Numbered from the stretch's first letter, positions 44,021 through 56,544 are shown. The stretch: 64,000 bases of DNA from Casuarina equisetifolia (GCA_028551475.1 CM052360.1:23692682-23756681), one strand, 5' to 3'. Numbers and translations: made by a program. The notes: generated by a model not told the origin, from the letters alone.

Positions 44021-46882
44021 ATGGCAAGACGACTTCCCTTTTCTGCTAGACTCACGGCCCTGATTATTCTTGTTCTACTCCATGAAACTTGCAGTGCCCA
44101 ACCTGTTCCCAACTGTACTCCTTCTTGCGGTGATTCCGTCAAAATAAGCTATCCCTTCCGACTGAAAGACGATCCAGAGGCTTGCGGCGTCCCAAGTCTC
44201 TACAACTTGTCGTGCGAAAACAACCATCCAGTGGTAGACATTGGTGCTGGCAAGTATTACGTGCGGCAAATTAATTACAACAAGCAAACAATTCGAGTGA
44301 TAGACTCAGGTTTTTCGTATAATATCAATTACTTTATCATCCCTCGATCTTTTGTGACCAACAACGATTTGATGGATGCTTTGAGTCCGTCTCCGGATGC
44401 CGAGTATGAACTTATTTCCGAGCTGTCAAAGAGTGGGGTTTTCCTGATCTGTGAAAAGCCAACGATTTCTCCTTTGTATTACAACATTTCTGCTTGCTTC
44501 GATGATGAAGAGCACTCGTCCAACTCTTCTTTCTTCCATTCCAAGCGCTACAGATATGTTCGAGTTGGGGGAATGAATGTAAGTGAGATGGAGGACTTCT
44601 GCCAAGTAGAGGGAACGTTTCACACATCTTGGCCTGGAAATGTTGTTCCAACAAATATTTCCTGTTCGGACGTCCGCGACGTATTGCAATATGGTTTTGA
44701 GCTTGAATATTCGGTTCCCTACAACCTCCGATACTGCCACATTTTGTGGTATTCTGATTTATGCTTTTCGGTTGTTGCCCCTTTTTTTTACGTAACAGGT
44801 AAATGAGTAAAGAAGGTTGACCGTTGATTACCTCTTGCACATTTACTTATTTCCTGAATCCGTATTTCTACTCTCACTGCAGGTTCATCTGTTTTCGAGA
44901 TAATATTTTTCTTTTTTCATTTTTCTTTTTTTTTCTTAATCCTTTCTTGTGTGCCTGATTTGTTCAAGTTCGCAAGAGCTGATGTTGTTTTTTTTACTTT
45001 TTTTTTATACAGAATGGTATCTGCTGGAAGGCCCACCCAGAGGTACGGTTTCTCACTCAACATATTTTGAATGATAATATAGAGTCGAAATAGATTTGAA
45101 GAGTTTTTACCCACTTTCCACTTGTTGGTCTAAAGCTTCTAGGCTTTTCTTTGGATCTCAAAAACCATAGGAGCTATGCATTGACAGGAAAGCATCAAAT
45201 TTCTTAGCAATTTAGCTTCCCCAATTGAATAAAAGTGATGTCCTTTCTTGTGCCCCATTGGTTAAAATCATTAAGTTAAATTAGTAATTTATACTATCTC
45301 CATATAAATCCATTAACTTAATAGAAATCTCGTTCACTAGCCTTAGAAGGAAAAATATTCATCCCAACTATAGGTTAGCCAAAGTACCTCGAGAATGCAT
45401 AAAATCCAGCTAAACCAATATAAAATCCGCACAAATGATATAAGAATCTTTTAATGGTTCTTTTTATAGAAAATTGACAAATTACTTAATTTTTGACTAA
45501 TTACTAATAAATTTCTTTTCTTTATTTTTTATTGCAGATTATTTGTTTGCAATTGGTAAGAAATTATCTCTTATTTAATCGTCTTTTAAAAAAATTTAAT
45601 AGATTAATTTCATTTTAATTTAGATACTTTGTCAACTAAAAAGACCATATATTAATATGAATGCAACTAGATATTCCTCATGTTCTAATTTGTTTTGAAT
45701 GTTCCTACATAGGAATACACTGTGCACTAATTACTGTCATGGGGCTTCCACTAGTAGTAGCATTTTTTAGACACAAATGGTGTAGAAGGCATCTATCTAT
45801 GTATGATGTGATTGAAGAATATCTTCAAATCCACAATAATCTCATGCCAATAAGTTACTCTTACTCAGAAGTTAAGAAGATGACTAAAGGTTTCAAAGAA
45901 AAATTAGGTGAAGGTGGCTATGGCACTGTATATAAAGGAACACTGAGAAGTGACCATCTTGTAGCAATAAAGATGTTGGTAAGTCTAAAGGTAATGGACA
46001 AGAATTTATAAATGAAGTTGTAACAGTAGGAAGGATCCACCATGTCAATATTGTACAACTAATTGGTTTTTGTGCCGAAAGGTCAAATCGAGCTTTAATA
46101 TATGAATTCATGTCTAATGGTTCTTTGAATAAGCACATTTTTTCACCAAAAGGAAGCATTTTCCTAAGCTACAAAAGAATATATGATATTGCTTTAGGAG
46201 TTGCTCGTGGGATTGACTATTTACATCGAGGATGTGAGATGCAGATTTTGCATTTTGATATTAAGCCTCACAACATTCTTCTTAATGAGAATTTCACACC
46301 AAAGATTTCTGATTTTGGATTGGAAAAATTGTTTCCTATGGACAATAGCATCGTTTCTTTAACTGCAACAAGAGGAACTTTAGGATATATGGCTCCTGAG
46401 TTATTTTATAAAAACATTGGAGGTGTCTCGTATAAAGCTGATGTTTATAGCTTTGGAAAGTTATTAATGGAAATGGTTGGCAAAAGAAAAAATGTGAATG
46501 CATTTGCTGAACATTCAAGTCAAATTTACTTCCCAACTTGGATTTATGAGCAATTACACCAAGAAGAGAACATAGAAATGGAAGAACTTGATGAAGAAGA
46601 AAAGAAATTATTTAAGAATATGGTCATAGTGGCATTATGGTGCATCAAATGAAGCCTAGTGAGCGCCCTTCAATGAGGAAAGTCATAGAAATGCTTGAAG
46701 GAGGAGAAGTTGAAAGCTTACAAATGCCTCCTAAGCCTTCTTTACAATTACTAGAGAGCCCCATAATTGAAGTTAAAGAAAATTCTATCAAACTAGTTCA
46801 TCATATCAATTCAAGGAATCAAGTGAGTAACTCACTTTTTAAATGCAATTATAATTCTTATATTAGTTGGTTAAATAACTAG
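44021..46882 (+). pseudogene. LRK10L receptor-like kinase, nearly intact but frameshifted (unit C)
   Basis: Exons 44021-44798, 45013-45042, 45538-45555 and 45713 onward, all phase 1 as in the gene at 8091. Ectodomain: signal peptide ending TCSA, GUB_WAK motif [20 protein letters not shown], Cys-rich CQVEG..TSWPG. The kinase has [28 protein letters not shown] and APE. Compared with 8091-11096 one base is missing near 45979 (just after the ATP-binding Lys), one near 46646 (in the CIQMKP region) and one near 46787 that alters the tail. DFGLEK replaces DFGLAK. If these indels are real the protein stops after about 370 residues, with no working kinase domain. If they are assembly errors, this is a second functional gene. 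Confidence 0.85.
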
Positions 46883-47822
46883 TTTCCTTACTTACATCTA
46901 GTAATGAGTTGTGTGAAAGTTAGAAAAGATTTATTTTTATCTTCCTTTATTTTCATAATAAAATACTACTTGAATTTAGTTAATATATCATAGTATTTAA
47001 GTAAACTTTCATGACACATTAATGTTTTGATAAAAATTCTTTCCAGAGCAATAAAAGTCCATAAATTATGTAATTGATAAATTTTCAATATCTTCATTGG
47101 TACATTTATGTATTTATAAAACATAATTTTATCAATTCATAAAATTTTGTTATGCATCCCACATTTAAATTATTATGTGTACAATACAATCATTTGATAA
47201 ACAAATAATCTTATCTTTTATGAATTTAACAATCTTATGTGACTAATTAGATTTTATAGGTTCAACTCATTTAATGAATTAGCTTTAATTTCTTATTAAA
47301 AGACCTAAATAAATTCAAGTTTCAATTGAGTTAGAATAATACACAAAACTAATTTATAATTTCCTCCAAATATTTCTATGCACAACCAAATAAAGCACAC
47401 CATAACATAAACATCAATATCTAATAGTTTCTTTCATTGAAACTGCGCAAACAAATTCAATAAATTGTCACAATCTACAATTATTCCCATGACCAATAGT
47501 ATTTTATTTAACAATTCAATAAACCATGCCAATCGTCCCATTACCAAGGAAACAAATGGATTAACCATGAACATCCTACAAGCACTTAGTACCTTAAGGA
47601 CTAGCAAGCCATTTTTATGTACGAAGTATATGAAGTGAAATTAACAATTCTTTATTCCCTTTCAAAGTCCTCATCATCTCTAGATGTAAAAACAGAATCA
47701 TCAGTTGCCATTTCCTTGAATTCACTTTTTGTATTTAGCATTGTAGTTGTTGATACAACTCTAGCAATAGCATCACTTTTACGCTCATTACCAAAAAGCA
47801 TATGTTTTGAGTTAGTATTTTG
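46883..47822. other. 3' flank of unit C LRK10L
   Basis: No gene seen; homologous to 25340-26250 and 11100-11940. Between convergent genes. Confidence 0.5.
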
Positions 47823-50800
47823 CTAAGATGTATGTTTAGTCTCATGAGTTACACTAGCAATCCAATCTACATTTGTCTTAGTCTCAGAACTAAAGGAGGT
47901 ATCAATGACAGTTTCCCTTGTTGTAGAAGCCGCTTCTACTTGCTTGCCCGTTAAACAACTGATTTCCTCCGACTCATTGTCTGAGAAAACATCATCTTTG
48001 TCTTGAGCTTTTGACTCTTGGTTTTGGGTTGGTTTGGTTGCACCCTCATCAATTGGTGTAGGACCAGTGCCCAAGCTTTCATCTGTTTCCTGGCAGCATT
48101 TCCAGCATTAGGTGTGGTAGGAGTGGTGCCGTTATAATCTACCAGCACGACCTCAACCTGAAATCTGGGCAAAGGAAGTTTCCTCTACAGAAAGCACAAA
48201 ACACAATGAAAATGAAGGTTGTTGTATTACTGAATTTCCAAGAAAGCTAAGACAATGGTAATTGAGCTACATAACATCTTGTAAGAAAACTATTTTAAAT
48301 GCAAAAATAGTGTTTTAATCTTCACCTTGTCAAACCCCTTAAGATTATTGGTGTTCAAAACTTATCTATTTTCTATCATCATTGTTTTTAACCAGATGAG
48401 AATTAAAGAGTACAGATTTTAACTTCAATTTCAAGTTTGCAAAGCATAACAAGAGAGTGATTTATTAAACATGAATTTCAATTATGAACAAGTAAAAATC
48501 TCATTGATGAGCATGAAAATGGAGTTTGAAGTCCCCAACCAACTCTGTGTAACCTAGCTTCCCTACTAAAGCTAAGGCCATAACCCTCTGCTTGGAGACA
48601 CTAAACCAAAAGTCTTTTGGCTGTAAAAAATTGATGCCGGTTTATGAAATCCTAAGTTTGTGTTTGTAAGGAGTGCTCCAAAGCCAAAAACACAAATGTA
48701 ATATGATCAAGGCCTATTCCTAACATCTCTAACTAGTTGCTACCAGATAATCAAACAGACCTACCGAAAGATCCTTGGTTCTTGGGTAATCTTTTGTGGA
48801 GAATAGAGCAACTATGACTTAGAAAACGCATCAATGCAAGATTCACAATTAGCACCAGAAAAGCATTATGCATAATACATCAACGTAAGTACCAGAAAGG
48901 CACAATGAAGTTTGATCGCATACAAGTTTTGAAGCTGTTAGTGCTTCAGAAACCACAAAAAAGACTGGAAATTCAATCTCTATTCAAATACTGACATCGC
49001 AGCAGTTAACCTTTCAAGTCCCAAATGACACCAACGCATTTCAATGAAGAAAAGACATCGAGTAAAGAAAATATCAGCTGAAATAGCCTAGAAAGTAGAC
49101 AGAAGGGAGCATCAACGGGAAGGAATTGCCATGGCTTTACTCCTTCAATGTGGTAGATTCAAGCCCCAACAATAGTACTAGTTCAATTTAAACAAATGAG
49201 TGTAGAAAGTCCCAAGTTATAATACACAATTGAGTGAAACTCTTCTTGGCAACCTAAGCAAATAGTATATAATGGTTGATGGCAACCTTCGGATGTTGCT
49301 TCCTATCATGCAAAAGCACCTGTAAATCAAAAGTTGTATTTAGAACACCAAAATTTCTAGTAAAAAAAGAAGACACAATTGAGGGAGCACAAAATGAGAG
49401 GTATAGCCTTGGTACAGGACATATTGAAGAAAACAAAAGATAAATGAATAAGGAATAAGTAAAAAAAAATGTTATCCTAGCTCCAAAATCTTGGTAGATA
49501 AAGAGAATAAGCATACCGTCAAAGTTGAACATCTATATACAGAAGAATACCATAATTGATAGGCACTTATACATATCACACAAACACGTACAAAGCAACA
49601 ACAATGCCAGTTGGAGCAGAACCATTGGTTAAAAATATTTTCTTGAGTAGATAATGGATTAAAATCAATTAGCAACTGTAGAAAATACTGGTAGAGATCA
49701 AACCAAAAGTACTATCTGGTGAAGGGGAATAAGCTAGACATAGAAGAAGACAGAACAAGATGAGTGAAACTGAAATGTAAGAGGATAAGTTGCTCCTAGC
49801 CATAGTCTCCTATTTTCACAGCATTCATAAAGGTCTAAGGGACATAATAGAACAAAACAAAACCTGCATGCACATAAAAGAATTTCGTCTCCCATTTCCA
49901 ACATACATCCATATTAGGTTAACCCATGAAAATTGTCTTCAACAACCTAAAAAATCCCTTGCCAAACTACAAAGAGATATGAAGTGAAATGTGAGCCAAA
50001 CACTTCCCAAAAGTAAGCTTAGATGAGTTATAGATCTTCATGAAAACAAAGTTGAAGAAAGAACGAACATCCCAATGTGCTAATTCAAACAGTCAGTGAT
50101 TTGATTATCCTTTTATGATTTGAGACAACACTAATTAGTAACAGAACTGTGCAAAACCCAACACAAACAATGAAGCATCAAGAGTATTACTATTTTGAGG
50201 AAACCATTATAAATGCACTAATGTTAGCAGTAATAAAAAGTTGCAAGAATTTACAAATTGCAATTACATTGTGATGAGTTTCAAAGAATTTGATCACTTT
50301 TTCCATGTGATTTTGATAAAATCCCTGCATCACAAATCAAGATAGTTGGAAAACTAGTGTTCAATTGTGCGGAAGAGAAGAGTAAATTGATGAGTATAGA
50401 CAGGTAGTTTATCTCCACATAACCAAAAAACCCTAAGCTCATATCTCCAGCAGGGAACCCCATACCTATTATATTTTCTGTGATGTAAGTCATATCCAGA
50501 TCAAATCCTCCTTCTTAAAGAAATGGCACTCAAGTCAAGGGTATAATTACATTGAGAAATAGGCATTAGTCAAAAGATCTAACAAAATAAGACAAAAGAA
50601 CTGCCAAAGACAATTAGATTTTTTTTTTGTTATGATCCTTTCCACTAATCTGGTACATAATTAGTTAAAGATGTAAGTTAACAATGCAACCAGTTCACCT
50701 GGTATCTTCATTTAGTTTGAGAGACAACATGTCGAGCCTAAACTTGTACAGCTTTCACAGCATTCCTAGAAGAATCTACCAACCCCTTTGTAACAGTTCC

Positions 50801-52128
50801 AATAAAACCAGATTGTGTAGTGGAAGTTCCATCATAAACATCATCTACTGAAGGAGCTTTCAGAAACAAGCGCTGCAAATCCACAAGCAAATCGTGCAAA
50901 AGATGATTTTCCAGCATGATTTTCCAGCATTCTTGATGTGAATCGACTTAAGGCCCAATATTACAAGTTCCCACATCAAAGAATTAATAGTCCACAATGT
51001 AATCCAATGGGTCTAAGAAGGCCAACATTGAAGAGCAGCCCAAGAATATTCCACATGATGCAGGAGCATTCACGTATGCTATTCACCCCGTTACTGTTCA
51101 TGCCGAAGGCCCAAGATAAGGAAAATCCCCAGGACCAAACCCAAATATTCATTAGTGGTAATTTGGCCTAACCTATACAAGCCCAATCTAAAGAAGCTTG
51201 ATAAGGTCAACCAAGTGGTTAGGAAGATGGTAGTTGGGGAATTAGTAGTTAGCTACATTTATCAAAGTGGTTGGGAAGATAGTAGTTGGGGAGTTAATAG
51301 TTGGCTACAAATTAGTTGGGGAGATAGTGGTTAGCTACATTTATGATTATGGGTACCTTAGCTCTCTATAAATAGAGGGCAAGAGTTCATTAGGGAACAT
51401 ACGAAGAGATTTAAGATTAAGCTTGCTTGTAGAGAGAAACCTGAGTGTTTCATCTTGTGTTTCCTTTAGCCAATTTTTGCCAAAGATTGGTGGTGGAGCA
51501 ACTCCCTGACTGGTGGTTTGACCTTTACGTCTTGGAGGGTTACTTGGCATCTATCTTTTTAATTTCTGTATCTTTAATATTCCCTGCTATTTAGAAGTTA
51601 CTATTTCACTATTCATAACGTGTTCTTAATTTCGAGTTTTCACTCTAAATCCTTTATATTCTAGTCTTTATATTCCAGCCTTTAATTTTTTTATTCTCCA
51701 TTTCCTGGAATTTATCCATTCTTCTTATATTTTAAGTTCTTGTTACTGTTGTTACTATTCATACGTTCTTCTCATTTTCTAGTTTTTTGTTCTAATCCTT
51801 TTTATTCTAGTCTTTAACTCTTTCCACTATTATTCCAATTCTTTAAATTTCAACATTCCTTCCTATTCCTTGTTTTTCAATCCTAAGCTCACTCTTTGAC
51901 CCATCACGATTCGCATCAATTCCTAGTTGTGAATTCATCTTGTGTGGTTACTTCTGGTTGAGGAAGTTTCAAACTTTTTGCCCATGAAGGAAATCTAGAT
52001 GGCGTATTATGGGGAGAATTATCTAGTATAGAATTAGTAGCAGCTGAAGTTTGTATGGAAACTAGAGGTGGTCCATCAGAAGCTTTAACATAAGGCAAAC
52101 TTGATGAATCAACAGATTCTGAATCCAT
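47823..52128 (-). pseudogene. PTEN2-like phosphatase pseudogene (unit C), best-preserved copy
   Basis: The most complete PTEN2 relic. N-terminal exon 52128-51924: MDSESVDSSSLPYVK ... SWAKSLKLPQP. Second part about 50930-50700: GFIGTVTKGLVDSSRNAVKA with TAG replacing a Lys codon and TGA replacing an Arg codon soon after. Third about 50512-50421: TYITENIIGMGFPAGDMS, ending GYVE where the expected GT donor reads AT. Fourth 50324-50268: GFYQNHMEKVIKFFETHHN, 19 codons with clean AG/GT borders. Then the C2 pieces near 48790 (PRTKDL) and 48500-48600 (ELVGDFKLHFH, with an in-frame stop), and the tail exon 48184-47823 (LPRFQVEVVLVDYNG, one-base loss, then an acidic KDDVFSDNE). I did not find the CX5R catalytic exon. 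A solo LTR splits exon 1 from the second part. Confidence 0.85.
50934..51918 (+). mobile_element. solo LTR (985 bp) inside the PTEN2-like pseudogene
   Basis: Ends TGATGTGAATCG ... CGATTCGCATCA are near-perfect inverted repeats with TG/CA termini. Flanks ATTCT (50929-50933) and ATTCC (51919-51923) look like a 5-bp target duplication with one change. A TATAAATA at 51367-51374 marks the likely promoter. An internal set of GTTGGGGAGATAGT-type repeats lies at about 51225-51335. No internal retrotransposon genes lie next to it, so it is a recombination-derived solo LTR of an unidentified family. Confidence 0.75.
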
Positions 52129-52489
52129 TCACAAGCTTTAACAAAGATCAATGATAGATGTTCAAGTTCCCAATCCAAAAAGCAACCCTACAGCATCTTG
52201 CAATTAAAGCTGCAATTATAGAAAAAAATATATAAATAACATAAGGACATCACAAGATACTAAGTTCAAAAAAGTAATAGATGCAGTAGAAAAAAATAAT
52301 CCAATCCATAAAGATGTACCAGAACTACAACATCTTGGTAATTTGCAAGACTGAAAATGCAGATTTCATAATGGTTTTGTTTATAGATGCACAAGAATGT
52401 TCTATTTCCTCACCAGCCACTACAAGGAACAAGTTAGAAAAATATGAAACCAAGTTGCAACAGTAACAAACAACCACCCATCAGAACCA
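52129..52489 (-). other. probable PTEN2-like first intron, 3' part
   Basis: AT-rich, non-coding, between the N-terminal exon and the LINE; no motif seen. Confidence 0.4.
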
Positions 52490-52497
52490 ACCAGAAG

Positions 52498-53485
52498 CTA
52501 TGTCAACAAATTGGCTTCATGAAGTAGACCCAAAAGAAGAACCTGACCCCAAATTATCAATCCTAAGAAGAACAAGAACCCTATTGAATCATATGTTTTC
52601 ATAACATCAACCTTAATTGCCACCCTTTTCCCATGAATACCTTTGACATAACAAAATATTTTCTTTAATGTTCCTTCCTGGCACAAAAGCTGTCTGACAA
52701 GGATGTATGAACTAAGGCAAAGCTATACTTAATCTTCTTACCACAATTTTAGATATGATCTTGTATAACACATTGCAACAAAAGATTGGTCTAAAATCTT
52801 TTATATTAGTGGCATTAATTTTCTTAGGGACAAGGGATATTACCGTTGAATTTATACCTTGCAATAGCTGTCTCTTCTGAAAGAAAGCTATAATTGCATC
52901 TTCTATGTCACTCCTTATAATACTCCAAGCTTTCTTGAAGAAGAAGCTATTATATCCATCATGACTTGAAGCTTTGTAATCACCAATAATATTAAGGACC
53001 TTTTGTATCTCTTCTCTTTGAACATCTACTATAAGGCTTCTCTTTGTCTCTTCTGAAATTTCCGTGGGAAATAACTCTCTTAATTTTGCTTCTGATGGTT
53101 GAAGTTGGTTTGCCCTCCCTAGCAAGTTTTGATAGTAACTTAGAATTTTGTTCTTTATCATTTCAGGATCTTTAGTAAGTTGCCCATCATCTATTTCCAA
53201 CTTGACAATGTGGTTTTGTGCTCTCCTCTTCATAATGCTTCTAAAAAAGACTTTACTGTTACAATCTCCCTCTTTCAGCCAAATATTCCTTAATTTTTGC
53301 TTCAGAAGTATTTCTTCATGCTTGCTATGTACTAATAACTTTTCTAACCACTCATTTTCTTCATTGTGCAGTTGGGTATTTGAAGGGTCATCAAAAAGCT
53401 TTCCTTGTGCTATTTGTAGTTGTTTCTTTGCTATCTCTATTTTCCTTGGTAATTCTCCAAATTCCTCTCTATTTAGCTTTCTCAA
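52498..53485 (-). pseudogene. LINE reverse transcriptase, N-terminal fragment
   Basis: The frame 53485-52712 contains WLKEGDCNSKVFFRS (the usual link between endonuclease and RT), the palm-preceding ISLVPKKINATNIKDFRPI and NVLYKIISKIVVRRL. After a break, 52686-52498 includes ENIFCYVKGIHGK-like sequence and VAIKVDVMKTYDSI, the motif A with the first catalytic Asp. The remainder of RT is absent. Confidence 0.85.
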
Positions 53486-54104
53486 CTTTTTTTTTCATTT
53501 CCTTCAACTTTATCATTATTCTATACATTATTGTACCTTCAACCCTTTGTTGCCAAATATTCTTCACTATTGTCATAAATTGGGGGTTGTCTTGCCAGAA
53601 GTTGAAAAATCTAAAAGCGTTTTTCTGTCTTGGTCTATTATTACCCACCTTAATAATGCAAGGACTGTGGTCTGACAATCCAGGGGTACTAAATTCAATG
53701 GAGAAATCCACATTACTTTGCATCCATTTAGGGTTTACCAAACATCTATCTAATTTACTGCCTTTGAACCCTATTCCTTTACCTTTGTTCGTCCATGATA
53801 GAAAAGGTCCTACAAAGTTTGGTTCTATAAGTTCTGCATTACTTATGAACTTGTTGAAATATTCTATTCCTTCTATCCATCTACTAGCTACACTGACCCT
53901 TTCATTTAGATTCCTCACTATATTAAAATCTCCTACTAGTAACCATTGAGTGTCATTTCCATAACTATTATAACATTGTGTGAGGTTACTCCAAAGATCC
54001 TTCCGTTCATTTGCTGCATTTGCTGCATAGATGGTAGATAAGTACCATACTTCATGCCCATCTTCCACTTTACAATTCACTACTTGTTTAGAACTACTAA
54101 GCAC
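53469..54104 (-). pseudogene. LINE endonuclease domain fragment
   Basis: Contains WLLVGDFNIVRNLNERVS (catalytic GDFN), GPFLSWTNKG, SKLDRCLVNPKW and LSDHSPCIIKV (the conserved SDH), all marks of the exo_endo_phos domain of plant L1 elements. The N-terminal part of the nuclease lies in other frames upstream of 54104, so the frame is broken. The frame overlaps the RT frame by 17 bases. Confidence 0.85.
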
Positions 54105-54344
54105 TGTGATGTTGAGTTGTGGCTTTTTCCATACAATCCAAATCCTTCCATTTTCATTATCTCTATAATTGTGGACAAAACCCCATTGGGGGAAAAATAG
54201 AGTCTATCACCCATTGTGCTCTATCTTCTTTTATTTTGTGTTATAATAAAACGACAATGTCAGCTTTTGCATTCTTGATAACTTCCTATACCTCCTTTTG
54301 TTTAGTACTTTTATTCATGCCCCTAACATTCCATGAGAATATGA

Positions 54345-55775
54345 TCATTTGTCTAGGGGTATAGTGTTTTCTTCTTCAACACCTTCAAAACCTACAATAT
54401 CATTGCATCTTTCTTCATTTGGTTCTTGATAGTTATTTCTCAACACACTAAACCTATTACTAGTGTTATCCTCCTCACATGTATTCCTTTTAGGGCTCCT
54501 TTTGTTTCCTCTTCCATTCACACTTGCTTTATTGCTTTGTTCTAATTTGGCCTTTGGACTTGTGGTGGATTCAACTTCATATGTTATTGAATTTGCAATC
54601 TTATCTCTTATATCCTCATGTCCTTGGTCCTCATGAACTTGATCTTCATTACCATTATCTAAGTGTTCTTTATCCCCACATCCTTCATCATAGTTCTCTG
54701 TCTGACTTAATAGCTTTTGCACTGGAACCCATATCTCTTTTTTCTTTGTAACACACTCCTTATGTCCAAAGCAATCACATTTCTTGCATATTTCAGGTAA
54801 CCAACAATACCCCACTCCTAGCTCAAAAATATCACCATTTTCCATGTCAATTTCAAATGAAGTTGGTAGAGAACACTTTGTATCTATTTCAACACATACT
54901 TTTGCATATGATATCCTCTGTCTATGTTTAGTAGCTTTATTCATGTATAGTGGCTTTCCAACAGCACTAGCTACATAGCTCATACCAATCTCATCCCACA
55001 GAGCATGTGAGACATTATGCAACTTTATCCAAATTGGTATTGAAGTGATTTTTTCTTTTTGCAATCTAATAGTATTATGCCATTTTTGCAGAAACATTGA
55101 TTTTCCTACCACATCACATACTCCAGCTTTTAATACTTCCTCCATATTTTGTTTATCAAAAAATCTAAAGAAGAAGAAGTCATTATCTTTTGCAGAAATA
55201 TCTACTAAACTTTGTTTTCCCCATTGCTTTTCTACAATTTCTTTTACTACAAAAAATGGTAATTTTGATCCCAAAAAGAAACCCACAACACAATTTTCAT
55301 AGAATTTACTACCTTCTTCAATAAATTCCTTAGAAGGAGCAATTCTAATTTTCCCATCATTTAATACCGGTGGCTGGTATTTCATATGAGCATTTTGTGC
55401 TAATCCTCCTATTACAGCCTTACTCCAAGATTCATGCTTTCCTTTATGTTAAAAGCTCTCCTTAACGATAATGTTGCTTGTCTCTTCTAGCCTCTCATTT
55501 TTCTCCTTATTTCTTGTAGGCCCTTGGAATAAACTTTCTTGGATTTCTTTTTCAATTCTCACCTTGTCTTGTTGAGCTACATTATCCTTGGTCATACTTC
55601 CTTTAGCCATGTTCCTATTTGCAAGGGTTGTTCGTCCAGATTTCATTATTTTAACTTCTGTATTATTATTTTCTCCTAAAGATTTCCAACAATCTTCAAG
55701 TTTTCTTATTTTCCTTTTCTCTCTTTTTTCAAACTCTGTACTATCTAGGTCTATCCTCTGGAAATCCTTGACCAT
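54345..55775 (-). pseudogene. LINE ORF1 (DUF4283 and CCHC zinc knuckle) with one stop
   Basis: One frame from 55775 to 54345 interrupted only by TAA at 55449-55451. The first part is Lys/Glu-rich. The second has the DUF4283 fold (NCVVGFFLGSKLPFFVVKEI, VWIKLHNV-like IPIWIKLHNVSHALW, YASAVGKPL-like YVASAVGKPLY) and a CCHC knuckle CKKCDCFGHKEC. The tail is acidic and Asn-rich. It would coat the element RNA. Confidence 0.85.
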
Positions 55776-55790
55776 CAGCAGTTATCAACT

Positions 55791-56244
55791 TAGTAATTAA
55801 CTAATTTGATAGGCAGGATTTTGGTAACATGTACCAAATGTTCATGATCTACTCAGTATACTGACCTGATAGATTCTGCCTTCTTCTACCGATAATCTAC
55901 TTAAAATTCACTCTTCAATCCCTTTAACTTAACTTAATAGAAACATGGCTTTTGTTAGGTATATTCTTCTCTTACCAATCCAAAACAAATATCTTAACTA
56001 AGCACTCAATAATTCAAAACATCCAAGGAACAGCACACCACAACAAATTCCCACCTAACACTCACTACACCAACTTCTACTTCCAAATTGCAATCTAAAA
56101 TAAAAATATAAATATAAATATAAATATAAATATAAAAAAAACACCGAAACAAAAAAAATTCCCCGCCAACACTGACTACAGCAGAGTCTATTCCAATTAT
56201 AATCTAATATGCAGAAGAAAAAAATACTCTTTTTTTTTTTTTTT
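55791..56244 (-). other. probable PTEN2-like first intron, 5' part
   Basis: AT-rich; includes an (AAATAT)n-like run at 56097-56140 and an A/T run near 56228-56247. No coding motif. Confidence 0.4.
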
Positions 56245-56460
56245 TTTGCCCTTACCTGCGAGCCTAGGGAGTCCGGCAATCGGCCATCAAGACCTTTTCT
56301 CCCGCCGCCCAGCTCTCCCTCCCTCTGACGACAAGCTCTGCCTCCCGCCGATGGCCAGATTTACCTCCTGCACCGGGGATGAAGCTGGAATGGGTCTGGG
56401 ACTACGGCGAGATGGGGATGGGTCTGGGACGACGGCGACGGGATGGTGATCCAATGTATG
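56245..56460 (-). promoter_or_regulatory. GC-rich block, probable 5' leader of the unit C PTEN2-like gene
   Basis: A sharp GC-rich island (Arg/Gly-coding triplets on both strands, GGGATGGGTCTGGGACTACGG and a near copy about 30 bases on). Its position past the N-terminal exon and an intron with the LINE fits a 5' UTR exon and promoter. This is positional inference only. Confidence 0.35.
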
Positions 56461-56544
56461 TGTTTGTGTTTAGGTTTGGGTTTGGGGAAAGAAACCAACA
56501 CGGAGGGATGAAATCTGGGACGTTAGGGATGGATTTGTGATGGA

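Larger units (their letters stand above)
52490..55790 (-). mobile_element. L1-type LINE, truncated at its 3' end
   Basis: Reading on the minus strand: ORF1-like gag (about 55775-54345), apurinic endonuclease part (54104-53469), and the start of the reverse transcriptase (53485 to about 52500). The sequence stops after RT motif A, so the catalytic FADD block, the RNase H and the 3' end are gone. The usual LINE damage is 5' truncation, so the missing 3' end points to a later deletion or rearrangement. Edges are approximate; no target duplication was identified. Confidence 0.85.
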
